From Neorhizobium alkalisoli (lineage in GTDB: Bacteria; Pseudomonadota; Alphaproteobacteria; Rhizobiales; Rhizobiaceae), in contig NZ_VIWP01000003.1 of assembly GCF_007829835.1 (NCBI RefSeq), positions 496,001-560,000 of the forward strand: 64,000 nt of DNA. The letters are read 5' to 3'. The notes under the pieces were generated by a model. The model ran no database searches. It saw nothing but the letters and a program-made list of their open reading frames with translations, and had not been told where the DNA came from. Position numbers and translations under genes: made by a program. Shown piece by piece: positions 17,540 to 26,531 of this stretch; within the stretch, counting starts at the first letter, position 1; each line of letters opens with the position of its first letter.

Positions 17540-18385
17540 TCAGGAATTGAAGAACTCCAGAAGATCCGCGTTGATGATATCCGGATGGGTGGTCGCCATG
17601 CCGTGCGGAAAACCTTCCTTCACCTTGAGAATGCCGTTCTTCAACAGTTTCACCGACAGCGGCGCGGAATCGGCAAAGGGCACGATCTGGTCGTCGTCGC
17701 CATGCAGCACCAGCACCGGCACCTCGATCTTCTTCAGGTCCTCGGTAAAATCCGTCTCCGAAAAGGCCTTGATGCAGTCATAATGGGCCTTGGTGCCGCC
17801 CATCATCCCCTGCCGCCACCAGTTGTCGATCACACCCTGGCTGATCTTCGCACCCGGACGGTTGAACCCGTAGAACGGCCCGGTCGGGATATCGACATAG
17901 AACTGAGCCCGGTTGGCCGCGAGCGCCGCCCGGAACCCGTCGAACACCTCGAGCGGCAGCCCGCCCGGGTTCTTCTCCGACTTGACCATGATCGGCGGCA
18001 CGGCGCCCATCAGCACGGCTTTCGAGACCCGGCCATTCCCGCCATAGGTCCCGACATAGCGGGCCACTTCGCCGCCACCGGTCGAATGACCGACATGAAT
18101 GGCGCCTTCGAGCCCCAGATGTGCGACGAGCTCGGCCATGTCGGCGGCATAGGTATCCATCTCATTGCCGGTCTCGGTCTGGCTGGAGCGGCCATGGCCA
18201 CGGCGGTCATGGGCGATGACCCGGAACCCCTTGTGCAGGAAGAACAGCATCTGGGCATCCCAGTCATCGGCTGAAAGCGGCCATCCGTGATGGAAGACGA
18301 TCGGCTGGGCTTTGCCATCGGCCGGTCCCCAGTCCTTGTAGAAGATCTCCGTCCCGTCCTTCGTCGTGATGAACCCGCTGCCCAT
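17540..18385 (-). CDS. Alpha/beta hydrolase, non-haem chloroperoxidase / perhydrolase-like
   Basis: 281 residues. The catalytic triad is visible: nucleophile Ser in [10 protein letters not shown] (near 93), Asp in [10 protein letters not shown] (near 225) and His in [11 protein letters not shown] (near 256). The oxyanion motif [11 protein letters not shown] and [10 protein letters not shown] are typical of the chloroperoxidase F/L and arylesterase group, which hydrolyses esters and can form peracids. Start 18385 ([11 protein letters not shown]) follows GGAG at good spacing; the longer frame from 18421 has no such signal. No signal peptide, so cytoplasmic. The natural substrate is unknown. Confidence 0.9.
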   Translation of the reverse strand: MGSGFITTKDGTEIFYKDWGPADGKAQPIVFHHGWPLSADDWDAQMLFFLHKGFRVIAHDRRGHGRSSQTETGNEMDTYAADMAELVAHLGLEGAIHVGHSTGGGEVARYVGTYGGNGRVSKAVLMGAVPPIMVKSEKNPGGLPLEVFDGFRAALAANRAQFYVDIPTGPFYGFNRPGAKISQGVIDNWWRQGMMGGTKAHYDCIKAFSETDFTEDLKKIEVPVLVLHGDDDQIVPFADSAPLSVKLLKNGILKVKEGFPHGMATTHPDIINADLLEFFNS

Positions 18386-18767
18386 GAATTGCTCCGTCCG
18401 TTCGGGGTGGCGACAATGCAATGAAAATGGCGATGAGATTGGAAATGGAAGCGGCCCTCAACCGCAGCCCAACCCTATGGAACAGCACATGGTTGTCCAG
18501 ACGTCAGATTTCGCCCTTGCCGAATTTGCAAAGCGCCATATTTCTTGAGGCCCACCCGGAGATATTTCCCCACTTGCCGCTGAAAAGCCTGCGCTTTATC
18601 GCGTAGCGCTGTTGCGGACCGGAAGATCACCGTTATGGTGATCACAATGGCCGCCCCTCCACGCCCTGGAGAGCGGTTCTTCATCACGACGCCCAAACCA
18701 TCCTCAGAAACATCCAAAGCAGCCGCTCGACGAACCCACAAGACGTATCGCAATCGGAAGGGGATCC
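18386..18767. other. Intergenic region between divergent hydrolase and antiporter
   Basis: 382 bp separating two divergently transcribed genes; it must hold both promoters. I see no supportable gene, strong repeat or terminator. The antiporter ribosome site (AAGGGGATCC) lies at its right end. Confidence 0.55.
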
Positions 18768-20309
18768 ATGAATTTCTTCGAAAGCCTTCTTCTGATCCTG
18801 CTCGTCGCGGTCGTTCTCCTGCAGCTGTCGCGCCGCCTGGCCGTCCCCTACCCTTCCATGCTGGCGCTTGCAGGCGTGGCCGTCGCGCTGGTGCCCGGCG
18901 CGCCTTATCTGGCGCTGGACCCGGAAACGGCGCTTGCCCTCTTCATCGCCCCTGCCCTGCTTGATGCCGCCTTCGACTTTCCGATCAGCACCGCGCGCCG
19001 TTTCTGGCTGCCGCTGGTCGTCTTTGCTCTGGGCGGCGTGATCGTCACCGCCGCCTTTGTCGGCCTGGCCGGCCATCTTTTCCTCGGCCTGCCGATCGCC
19101 GCGGCCGTCGTGCTCGGCGCGATCGTCGCCCCGCCGGATGCCGCAGCGGCGACAGCGGTCCTCTCCGGCATGTCGATCCCGCGCTCGACGGATGCTGTCC
19201 TGCGCGGCGAAAGCCTGTTCAACGATGCCGCAGCCCTTTTGATCTTTTCCGCCGGCCTTTCCATCCAGTCGGCCGGCGGCATCGATACGGAAGTGTCCGT
19301 GCGACTTCTCCTCGCCGTGCCCGGCGGCATCGCGCTCGGCGTCGCCGCAGCCTGGATCATCCGCAAGCTCAATGTCTTCCTGACCGGCACGCTCGGCGGC
19401 AACCTGATGCAGTTCGTGCAGACCTTCCTTCTGTGGATCCTCGCCGAAAAGCTGCACCTCTCCGCCGTGCTCGCCATCGTCGCCTTTGCCATGACACTGG
19501 CCAATACCGGCGACACGCTTTCGTCGGCGCGCATGCGCGTCCAGTCCTATGCGGTCTGGACGGCGGTCGTCTTTGTCCTCAACGTCGTCGCCTTCATGCT
19601 GATGGGGATGCAGGTGCGTGACATCGTTGCCGACATGTCGCCGGCCCATCTGATGGAAGCGATCACCTTCGCCGCGCTGATCGTCGTCATCGTCATCCTG
19701 GCCCGCTTCGCGGTCTGCCTCAGCTTCAACCTGTTCGAACACTGGCTGGCCCGCCAGCAGAACCGCCTGCCGCGGGCGACACCGAGACAGGCCATCCTCG
19801 CCTCCTGGTGCGGCATGCGCGGCCTCGTGACGCTCGCCACAGCCTTCGCCCTGCCCGCGGATTTCCCCCAACGCGACGTCGTCGTGCTGACCGCATTCGC
19901 GGTCGTGCTGGCCACCCTCGTCTTCCAGGGCCTGACGCTGGCGCCGGTCATCCGCTGGCTCGGCCTCGACCGCCGCGGCCAGGGCGCCGAGGAACTGACG
20001 CGCCTGCGCCGCCGCATCGCCCAGGCCGGCATTGCAAGACTGGACAACGAGACGGATCCGGACGCCGAACGCCTGCGCGACAAGTTCCGGCTCGAGCAGG
20101 AAGCCTATGACGACCCCACCCGCGCCGCCTCGGTCGACAATTACCGCCGCCTGGTCCTCACCGTCATCGCCGGCCAGCGCGCGGCGCTGGAAGAGTTGCG
20201 TATCGCCTACGAACTGACCGTCGACGAATACAATCTCCTCCTCGAGGAAATCGACTGGCGCGAACTATCTGTCCTGCCGGAAGATGCGCGGCGGATCGAG
20301 GAGACGTGA
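18768..20309 (+). CDS. CPA1-type Na+/H+ antiporter
   Basis: 513 residues, inner-membrane cation/proton exchanger. About 12 hydrophobic segments fill residues 1-410, followed by a charged cytoplasmic tail of about 100 residues (DRRGQGAEELTRLRRRIAQA onward). The transport-site segment reads VAPPDAAAATAVLSG near 121-135 and ALLDAAFDFP near 63-72, corresponding to the conserved Asp-bearing helices of NhaP/CPA1 carriers. It is preceded by AAGGGGATCC. The tail ends three bases before the stop of the convergent hydrolase. The transported ion cannot be told from sequence. Confidence 0.92.
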   Translation: MNFFESLLLILLVAVVLLQLSRRLAVPYPSMLALAGVAVALVPGAPYLALDPETALALFIAPALLDAAFDFPISTARRFWLPLVVFALGGVIVTAAFVGLAGHLFLGLPIAAAVVLGAIVAPPDAAAATAVLSGMSIPRSTDAVLRGESLFNDAAALLIFSAGLSIQSAGGIDTEVSVRLLLAVPGGIALGVAAAWIIRKLNVFLTGTLGGNLMQFVQTFLLWILAEKLHLSAVLAIVAFAMTLANTGDTLSSARMRVQSYAVWTAVVFVLNVVAFMLMGMQVRDIVADMSPAHLMEAITFAALIVVIVILARFAVCLSFNLFEHWLARQQNRLPRATPRQAILASWCGMRGLVTLATAFALPADFPQRDVVVLTAFAVVLATLVFQGLTLAPVIRWLGLDRRGQGAEELTRLRRRIAQAGIARLDNETDPDAERLRDKFRLEQEAYDDPTRAASVDNYRRLVLTVIAGQRAALEELRIAYELTVDEYNLLLEEIDWRELSVLPEDARRIEET

Positions 20310-20312
20310 GAC

Positions 20313-21377
20313 CTAAAGCCCCGGTTTGAATACTCGATCGAAGGCGGAAACCACCATGTCGATCATCTGCGCATGGATCTCGTAACGCGAACGCCCGCCG
20401 CCATCCGCGCAGATCGGATCGCCGATATTCTCGGACAGCGCAAGTTCGGCGGCACCCGGCCTGCATTCGGCAAACATGCTGAAATGGCTGGCATCCTCGA
20501 TCGTCGTATAACGTGCCTGCGGAACGGTTCTGGCAATTGCCGAGACATCCGCCGTGACCGGGATTTTCCCCGCCTGCCCCAGATTGACCAGATCGACTGG
20601 AATGGAAATGCCCGCAAAGCTTTTCGGATCGAACACATCTGCCGGCGCCGGATCGATGGCCATCGCAAATGTGATCCGGCCATCCCTGTTGTCGCGCCCG
20701 GCCGACCCGAGATCCAGACTGTGCAGATCGGCCCCGCTCATCCTCACCCATTCGCAGAGCGAGGCGTTGAGCGTATCCGTATCGCAATAATCGGCCAGAC
20801 GCTGCGGATCGAGACGTGCCCCGGCAAGGCCAAGCGCCGTATTGCCGCCCATTGAAAGACCAAGCATGCCAGTCTTGCCCGTCACAATGTGATCGCGAAA
20901 TGCTGCATCCGTCTCCATAGCATCCAGAGTAGCGCTGACATCACCCGGCCGCAGCCAGAGCTTCATCGTCTCCAGCGCCGATCGGTTGGGACCGCTATTG
21001 CCGGGATGGGCAGGCGCCGCCACGATATAGCCCTGTCTTGCAAGTGGCGTCGCGATCCAGCTCAGCGCCTGCGGGCTTCCCGCCAGCCCCGCGCCATGGG
21101 ACAGTACGATCAGCGGATATCTTTCGGGCGAAACCGGTGCATCCTTCAAGGCCGATGTGCCTTTGAAAAACACGCTTTCGCCGAGCATCACGGGTTCACC
21201 GCCCGGACCGGCCGGATACCAGACGGTGACGGCAAGATCGGCACCGCGTTCTTTCGAGACGGCGAAAGCCTGCCGCACACCAACATCGCGCCCCGCGGCG
21301 ACGGCCGGCTGCTGCAAAGCGAGCAACGATGAGACAGCGATCCAAGTCGCCGCCAGAATATGGAATGGCAATATCAT
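20313..21377 (-). CDS. Secreted alpha/beta hydrolase (dienelactone / PAF-acetylhydrolase-like)
   Basis: 354 residues with a signal peptide of about 28 (MILPFHILAATWIAVSSLLA, ending near AVAAG). The oxyanion segment LIVLSHGAGLAGS is near 90-102, the nucleophile elbow GLSMGGN near 170, and a candidate His in IEDASHFSMF near 294. A disulfide-rich segment (YCDTDTLNASLCEW) fits a periplasmic enzyme. ATG 21377 follows GGAGAGATC; the ATG at 21389 lies inside that ribosome site. Expected to hydrolyse an ester or lactone; substrate unknown. Confidence 0.88.
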   Translation of the reverse strand: MILPFHILAATWIAVSSLLALQQPAVAAGRDVGVRQAFAVSKERGADLAVTVWYPAGPGGEPVMLGESVFFKGTSALKDAPVSPERYPLIVLSHGAGLAGSPQALSWIATPLARQGYIVAAPAHPGNSGPNRSALETMKLWLRPGDVSATLDAMETDAAFRDHIVTGKTGMLGLSMGGNTALGLAGARLDPQRLADYCDTDTLNASLCEWVRMSGADLHSLDLGSAGRDNRDGRITFAMAIDPAPADVFDPKSFAGISIPVDLVNLGQAGKIPVTADVSAIARTVPQARYTTIEDASHFSMFAECRPGAAELALSENIGDPICADGGGRSRYEIHAQMIDMVVSAFDRVFKPGL

Positions 21378-21546
21378 TGATCTCTCCAAAGCCGTTATCG
21401 GCTCAGCCTCCCCTCGGCATCCCTGCCGAGGAAAAGGTCATGAGCGTCCAGCTGGAGAGTGCGCGAAATCCCAAAAAGATCGTCCTCGAACGCGATCAAG
21501 GACGTCCACGATCACGTTGGAGGCCTTTTTCAGAGCCTATGCCGGC

Positions 21547-23196
21547 TCACACCCGCGCGCAGAAAACCTCGAGCGCATCAAGCTTGACGACACCGCCCTC
21601 GAGCTTCGACACGAAGCCCGGCAGCGACACCGGCAGAACATCGCCAAGCCGCTTCGGCAGCGTGAAATTCTGCGCCTCGCGGGTGAGGTTGTAGACGAAG
21701 AGCAGCTTTTCACCGCCCTTTTCGCGCAGGAAGGCCAGCAGGTCCTGGTTGGTCTCGATGAAGGTCATGTCGCCATCGATCATCGAGGGATGTGCCTTGC
21801 GGAAGGAAAGCGCGTCCCGATAATGCGACAGCACGGAATCCGCCACTCCTTCCTGCGCATCGACGGCCCGCGCGGCGTGGTCGGCCGGCACCGGCAGCCA
21901 GGTTTTTGGCCCTTCGGTAAAGCCGGCATGCGGCTTGGCATGATCCCAGACCATCGGCGTGCGGCATCCGTCGCGGCCCTTGAAGGCCGGCCAGAAGCGG
22001 ATGCCGTAAGGGTCGCGCAGATCCTCGAAGGAAAGTTCTGCTTCCGTCAGCCCCAGTTCCTCGCCCTGATACAGGCAGATCGAACCGCGCAGCGAAGCAA
22101 TGAGGGTGATCGACAGTTTTGCGACGCGGTCCTGCTCCTCAGGGCTTTCGATGAAACGCGTCACATGGCGGATCACGTCATGGTTCGAAAAGGCCCAGCA
22201 GACCCAGCCGTTGACCACCGTATCGAGCACGGTCTGCATGACCTTGCGGATATAGGAGGCGGAAAAAGCCGGTCCGAGCAGGTCGAACGTGTAGCACATA
22301 TGCAGCTTGTCATTGCCGGTCGTATAAAGCGCCAGCGTGTTCAGCGAGCGTGGCCCGTCGCCCACTTCGCCGACCGTCGCGCGGTCGTCATAGGTATCGA
22401 GCAGCGCCCTTAGCCGCTTGAGGAAGCCGATGTTCTCCGGCTGCGTCTTGTCATAGAGGTGGTTCTGCATGGAATAGGGATTGGTATCCGTCTCCATGCC
22501 GGCGCCGTCGGTGTCGTAGACCATCGGCGGATTGTTTCGAAGCTGCCGGTCGTGAAAGTAGTAATTGACCGTGTCGAGGCGAAAGCCGTCGACGCCGCGG
22601 TCGAGCCAGAAGCGCACCGTGTCCAGCAGCGCATCCTGAACATCCGGATTGTGGAAATTGAGGTCCGGCTGCGAGATCAGGAAATTGTGCATGTAATATT
22701 GCTTGCGCACGCCATCCCATTCCCAGCCCGGCCCGCCGAAGATGGAGAGCCAGTTGGTCGGTGCCGTACCGTCCGGCTTCGGATCGGCCCAGACATACCA
22801 GTCCGCCTTCGGATTGGTGCGGCTGGCGCGGCTTTCGATGAACCACGGGTGGCGGTCGGATGTGTGGCTGATCACCTGGTCGATGATCACCTTCAAGCCG
22901 AGCCGGTGCGCTTCCGTCATCATCGCATCGAAATCGGCAAGCGTGCCGAACATCGGATCGACATTGCAGTAATCCGAAACGTCATAGCCCATATCGGCCA
23001 TGGGCGAGGTGAAGAAGGGCGACAGCCAGATCGCGTCGACACCGAGCGAGGCAACGTGTTCGAGGCGCTCGGTAATGCCCTTGATATCGCCGATCCCGTC
23101 TCCGGTCGTATCCTGGAAAGACCGCGGGTAGATCTGATAGATCACCGCACCACGCCACCAGTCAGCCCCAACCGTTTTCGCCGTTTCGGCCGCCAT
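21547..23196 (-). CDS. Alpha-glucosidase, glycoside hydrolase family 13
   Basis: 549 residues, cytoplasmic exo-alpha-glucosidase of the oligo-1,6-glucosidase / AglA type. GH13 regions: VIIDQVISHTSD (about 103-114), GFRLDTVNYY with the nucleophile Asp (about 200-209), VGEVGDG with the acid/base Glu, and FSNHDV. The N-terminal WWRGAVIYQIYPRSFQDTTG is a family hallmark. Rhizobial AglA hydrolyses imported sucrose, trehalose and maltose, but there it sits in the aglEFGAK transport operon. Here no transporter is adjacent. Gene symbol withheld for that reason. Confidence 0.93.
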   Translation of the reverse strand: MAAETAKTVGADWWRGAVIYQIYPRSFQDTTGDGIGDIKGITERLEHVASLGVDAIWLSPFFTSPMADMGYDVSDYCNVDPMFGTLADFDAMMTEAHRLGLKVIIDQVISHTSDRHPWFIESRASRTNPKADWYVWADPKPDGTAPTNWLSIFGGPGWEWDGVRKQYYMHNFLISQPDLNFHNPDVQDALLDTVRFWLDRGVDGFRLDTVNYYFHDRQLRNNPPMVYDTDGAGMETDTNPYSMQNHLYDKTQPENIGFLKRLRALLDTYDDRATVGEVGDGPRSLNTLALYTTGNDKLHMCYTFDLLGPAFSASYIRKVMQTVLDTVVNGWVCWAFSNHDVIRHVTRFIESPEEQDRVAKLSITLIASLRGSICLYQGEELGLTEAELSFEDLRDPYGIRFWPAFKGRDGCRTPMVWDHAKPHAGFTEGPKTWLPVPADHAARAVDAQEGVADSVLSHYRDALSFRKAHPSMIDGDMTFIETNQDLLAFLREKGGEKLLFVYNLTREAQNFTLPKRLGDVLPVSLPGFVSKLEGGVVKLDALEVFCARV

Positions 23197-23386
23197 GCCC
23201 GATTCTCCTCTTCGATTGTTCCAGACCCCAAACTAGAGCCGTGCCGATAAAAGACAACGCGAAAACCGGGGATCGCATGCTTCTGTCATCTCGCATCGCA
23301 AGAGCGTCCCCGAGCGGCGACCTCAGGCCTTGTCACGGGCAAAACTTCGGCCTATGCGACGGTACATCGCGTGGAGGGCTTGTGAA

Positions 23387-24313
23387 TTGGGCGGACGGTT
23401 TCTTTCGATCGGTGAATGCATGGTGGAACTGTCGCAGGCGGGCGAAGGCCTTCTGCGCAAGGGGTTTGCCGGCGATACATTCAACACAGCCTGGTATGCC
23501 CGCGCCTGCATGCCGGCCGACTGGTCGGTGGAGTATTTTACCGCCCTCGGCGACGATCCGCTTTCCAACGACATGCTGGCGATGATCGAAAATGCCGGCA
23601 TCGGCACCAAAAATGTCCGCCGCATCGAAGGCGGCACGCCCGGCCTCTATCTCATCACCCTGAAGGACGGCGAGCGCACCTTCAGCTACTGGCGCGACAC
23701 CGCCGCCGCCAAAAAGCTGGCCGATGAAGCCGACCACCTTCGCCAGGCGATCGAGGCGGCCGATATCGTCTATTTCTCCGGCATCACGCTCGGCATTCTG
23801 TCTCCGGATGCGGTCGAAACGCTCCTGTCGGAGCTGCGCCGCGCCAAAGCCGCCGGCAAGGTGGTCGCCTTCGACCCCAACATCCGTCCCCGCCTCTGGC
23901 CGAAGGGTGAAACCGGCCGCCAATACATGCTGAAGACGATCGAAGACGGCGCCCGCGCCGCCACCCTCGTCCTGCCGAGCTTTGACGACGAAAAGACCCA
24001 TTTCGGCGATGCGACGGTCGAAGACACGCTCGCCCATTACAAAAACCTTGGCGTCGAGAATGTCGTGGTCAAGAACGGCGGCGATGGCGTGACGCTCAGC
24101 TTCGGCAACGCGCCCGTCACCCATGTCCCGGCCGTAAAGGCTCCCGCCGTGGTCGACACGACCAGCGCCGGCGACAGTTTTAACGGCGGTTTTCTCGCAA
24201 GGCTGGTGACCGGCGCTTCACCCGAGCTAGCCGCCGCCCACGGCGCCGCCGTCGCCACGTCAGTCATCGGCCATCACGGCGCGCTGATTAGCCCGGAGCT
24301 TCTGCCGAAATAG
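23387..24313 (+). CDS. kdgK: 2-dehydro-3-deoxygluconokinase (PfkB sugar kinase)
   Basis: 308 residues, phosphorylates 2-keto-3-deoxygluconate with ATP in the cytoplasm. The N-terminus FLSIGECMVELSQAGEGLLR and the PfkB signature with catalytic Asp, DTTSAGDSFNGGFLARLV (near 258-275), are clear; AFDPNIRPRLW is also typical. The TTG at 23387 is chosen because GGAGGG precedes it at about 8 bases and it gives the family's N-terminus; the ATG-initiated extension from 23330 has no support. No uronate pathway gene is adjacent. Confidence 0.9.
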   Translation: MGGRFLSIGECMVELSQAGEGLLRKGFAGDTFNTAWYARACMPADWSVEYFTALGDDPLSNDMLAMIENAGIGTKNVRRIEGGTPGLYLITLKDGERTFSYWRDTAAAKKLADEADHLRQAIEAADIVYFSGITLGILSPDAVETLLSELRRAKAAGKVVAFDPNIRPRLWPKGETGRQYMLKTIEDGARAATLVLPSFDDEKTHFGDATVEDTLAHYKNLGVENVVVKNGGDGVTLSFGNAPVTHVPAVKAPAVVDTTSAGDSFNGGFLARLVTGASPELAAAHGAAVATSVIGHHGALISPELLPK

Positions 24314-24327
24314 GCTGGCAAGCCTTC

Positions 24328-24735
24328 TCACAGAGAGAGGAAGACGGCCGCAGGAATGGAGAAACGGTCGCTCAGCGCCCGCGCCTGACGGACGTTGATC
24401 TGCCGTTTTCCGCGCAGGATGTCGGAGACCACGGATTGGGCGCCGATTTCCGGCAGGTCGGATTGCCCAAGGCCCCTCTCCTCCATGATATAACGAAGGG
24501 CATCGGCACCGGTCAGGGCAGGCAAGGGCCGCATCTCTTCATCATAGGCTTCGACAAGGTCGCCCATGCGCGATGCAAGCGAAGCCAGCGGATGATCCTC
24601 GTCATCTCCAACCTCAGCCAGAATCTCATCGAGCTGCTCCACCAGCCGGTCATATTCGGCCTCGCTTGCTGGTTTGGCGAGAAGTGGAGCAACATGGAGC
24701 CAGTGCTCGCTGAGCTGTCTAACGGACGTGTTCAT
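24328..24735 (-). CDS. higA: HigA antitoxin
   Basis: 135 residues, antitoxin of a type II module and DNA-binding autorepressor. The N-terminal region is acidic and binds the toxin in relatives. The C-terminal helix-turn-helix at about 85-130 (LRYIMEERGLGQSDLPEIGA, SVVSDILRGKRQINVRQARA) is the XRE-type HigA fold. It follows higB by 3 bp, so translation is coupled. The toxin-before-antitoxin order is typical for hig. Confidence 0.9.
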   Translation of the reverse strand: MNTSVRQLSEHWLHVAPLLAKPASEAEYDRLVEQLDEILAEVGDDEDHPLASLASRMGDLVEAYDEEMRPLPALTGADALRYIMEERGLGQSDLPEIGAQSVVSDILRGKRQINVRQARALSDRFSIPAAVFLSL

Positions 24736-24738
24736 CAG

Positions 24739-25026
24739 CTATCTCTTCCACCGTCCTCTGTCATATGCGGCATGATCCAGCACCTGCTGGATATAGACTT
24801 TTCTGAACCCGTAATGGACGATCGCGATCAGTCGAAGCTTGTTGCCGCCGATATCGAACACATGATGCTGACCGACCTTGTCCACGGCAGGAAACAGCAT
24901 TTTCATCGCCGCAAAATCCGCAGGATCGGACGACTTCATCAGCCTGTACCAGGCATCGAGAGCGCCGCTCGCATGCGGCCAGCGCTCCTTCGCTTCCCAG
25001 ATCCTTTTCTGCGTGATGACGTGCAT
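24739..25026 (-). CDS. higB: HigB toxin, mRNA interferase of the RelE fold
   Basis: 95 residues of the HigB_toxin family (MHVITQKRIWEAKERWPHA, then DIGGNKLRLIAIVHYGFRKV and HAAYDRGRW). Family members cleave mRNA, usually on the ribosome, when the antitoxin is degraded. The basic/aromatic C-terminus (RKVYIQQVLDHAAYDRGRWKR) that carries the catalytic residues is intact, so the toxin looks active. Two palindromes upstream are the likely HigA operators. Confidence 0.92.
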   Translation of the reverse strand: MHVITQKRIWEAKERWPHASGALDAWYRLMKSSDPADFAAMKMLFPAVDKVGQHHVFDIGGNKLRLIAIVHYGFRKVYIQQVLDHAAYDRGRWKR

Positions 25027-25040
25027 TCTCCAGCGCGCCT

Positions 25041-25055
25041 ATCGCATTTTGCTAT
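25041..25055. promoter_or_regulatory. higBA operator candidate 1 (imperfect palindrome)
   Basis: ATCGC-ATTTT-GCTAT is an imperfect version of the ATAGC..GCTAT palindrome at 25082-25096, lying 15 bp before the higB ATG. The shared half-site suggests both are bound by HigA. Confidence 0.5.
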
Positions 25056-25081
25056 GAGGAGATTAACGCAGCACAAGCCTC

Positions 25082-25096
25082 ATAGCAAGTTGCTAT
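25082..25096. promoter_or_regulatory. higBA operator candidate 2 (perfect palindrome)
   Basis: ATAGCAA-G-TTGCTAT, perfect 7-bp arms, about 56 bp upstream of higB and 41 bp from the copy at 25041-25055, i.e. about four helical turns apart. Confidence 0.6.
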
Positions 25097-25137
25097 AAAT
25101 GCCCGACCAATGCGGTGCTGCCGCGTCCCAACAAAAC

Positions 25138-25686
25138 TCAGAACCCGATCGTTTCCTCGAAATTGTCCCAGGACTGGTACATCGCATAACGGCCGATGCC
25201 GGGGATCGGGATATGTCCGTAATAGGGCGAGAGCTGCCATTCGGAAAACAGCTCGCTGCCCTTGGCGACGGCGCCGACATAGATCGCCGAGGCAAGGCCG
25301 GTGCGGTTGGCGCCGTGTTCGCAATGGATGAGGATCGGCTTTTCCGCATCGCGCATGATATCCGCCAGTTCTCTGGCCTTGTCGTTGGAAACCACGCTGC
25401 CCGAGCTTAAGGGGTAGTCGATCAGGCGGATATTGTTATCCGACGCGGCGGCCTGTTCCTGCCGGTACCAGTCGCCGCGCTTTTCATTGCGCAGGTTGAC
25501 GATGGTGCGGATCCCGTATTTTCGCGCGACGGCGTCAAGCTGCGCCTCGTCGAGCTGGCCCGAGCGGTAAAGCTGGCCCGGAATGACCTCGTGGAAATTG
25601 CCGAGAATCTGGCTGATGCCCATATGGGCGGCAATCAGAATGATGGGCAGGAGAATGACGATGGCGGTCCATCTGACGATACGCAT
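25138..25686 (-). CDS. Membrane-anchored dual-specificity/tyrosine phosphatase-like protein
   Basis: 182 residues. An uncleaved N-terminal membrane anchor or signal (MRIVRWTAIVILLPIILIAA) precedes a cysteine-phosphatase domain. The active-site loop HCEHGANRTG near 120-129 fits HC-x5-R, and LYRSGQLDEAQLD plus TIVNLRNEKRGDW are typical of the family. It probably acts in the periplasm or at the outer face of the membrane. Substrate unknown; related proteins act on phosphoproteins or polyphosphoinositides. Confidence 0.88.
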   Translation of the reverse strand: MRIVRWTAIVILLPIILIAAHMGISQILGNFHEVIPGQLYRSGQLDEAQLDAVARKYGIRTIVNLRNEKRGDWYRQEQAAASDNNIRLIDYPLSSGSVVSNDKARELADIMRDAEKPILIHCEHGANRTGLASAIYVGAVAKGSELFSEWQLSPYYGHIPIPGIGRYAMYQSWDNFEETIGF

Positions 25687-25891
25687 GATACGACTTTCAA
25701 CAACGGATGCGGCCTAGGTAAGGCCTCGATCCCGGTTTCGCAAATCACGTTGCCGGGTCCTTCATCTGCGGATTGAAATACCCCGCCGCATCCGTAAACC
25801 TCCCGATGGACAGCAGTAAAAACTCGCGTAATATCAACGCACTCCGGCCATATCCTGCCGGACATTCCCATCCCTGAACGGAGATTGCGAA

Positions 25892-26407
25892 ATGCGTGCA
25901 GCCCTTGTCCTCGCAATGGTCCTGAGCCTGACCGGATTGGCAAAAGCCGACCCGCTCGATGACCTGAACGATGCCGAGGACAAGACCTATCAGGCCTGGC
26001 AGAACGTGCCGCTGACGGAGCGCAAGATTGCCTTCATCACCGAAAGCTCGCGTGGCTACGGCCTTTACGTGGAAAAGCAGGACAATGTCTTCAGGAAGGG
26101 CGAAAAGCTCATCACCTATGTCGAGCCGATCGGTTACGGCTGGAAGAACCTGCCGGGCCGCAAGTTCGAGACGAATTTCGTGGTCGACATGGCGATCAAG
26201 GACAATAAGGGCGAGGTGATCGCCGACCAGAAAGGCTTCATGAAGAACGTCATGCAGAGCCATAACGCCTCCATGGAATTCTCGATGGACTTCACCCTGA
26301 CCCTCACCGGCATGCCTGCAGGCAAATATCTGCTCACCTATACGATCCACGATATCAGCAGCGGCCAGGATTCCAGCTTCGACCAGGATTTCTCCATCGC
26401 GGATTGA
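25892..26407 (+). CDS. Secreted protein of unknown function
   Basis: 171 residues with a signal peptide of about 19 (MRAALVLAMVLSLTGLAKA). The mature part is beta-strand-rich with aromatic residues (SSRGYGLYVEKQDNVFRKGE, VEPIGYGWKNLPGRKFETNF) and ends in a regular MPAGKYLLTYTIHDISSGQD stretch that resembles an Ig-like or transthyretin-like sandwich. I do not recognise a named family with confidence. Monocistronic. Confidence 0.7.
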   Translation: MRAALVLAMVLSLTGLAKADPLDDLNDAEDKTYQAWQNVPLTERKIAFITESSRGYGLYVEKQDNVFRKGEKLITYVEPIGYGWKNLPGRKFETNFVVDMAIKDNKGEVIADQKGFMKNVMQSHNASMEFSMDFTLTLTGMPAGKYLLTYTIHDISSGQDSSFDQDFSIAD

Positions 26408-26531
26408 TCAGGTTTGCCCGCCTTTTCGCCCTTCATCGGCATGTTACAAACTTTTCCGATAGAGGGGCGAAAACGCTCCGCAAGGCATGGCTGAGTCGCC
26501 TCCGGATCGGCAACCGGTCGAGGACCCTTCC

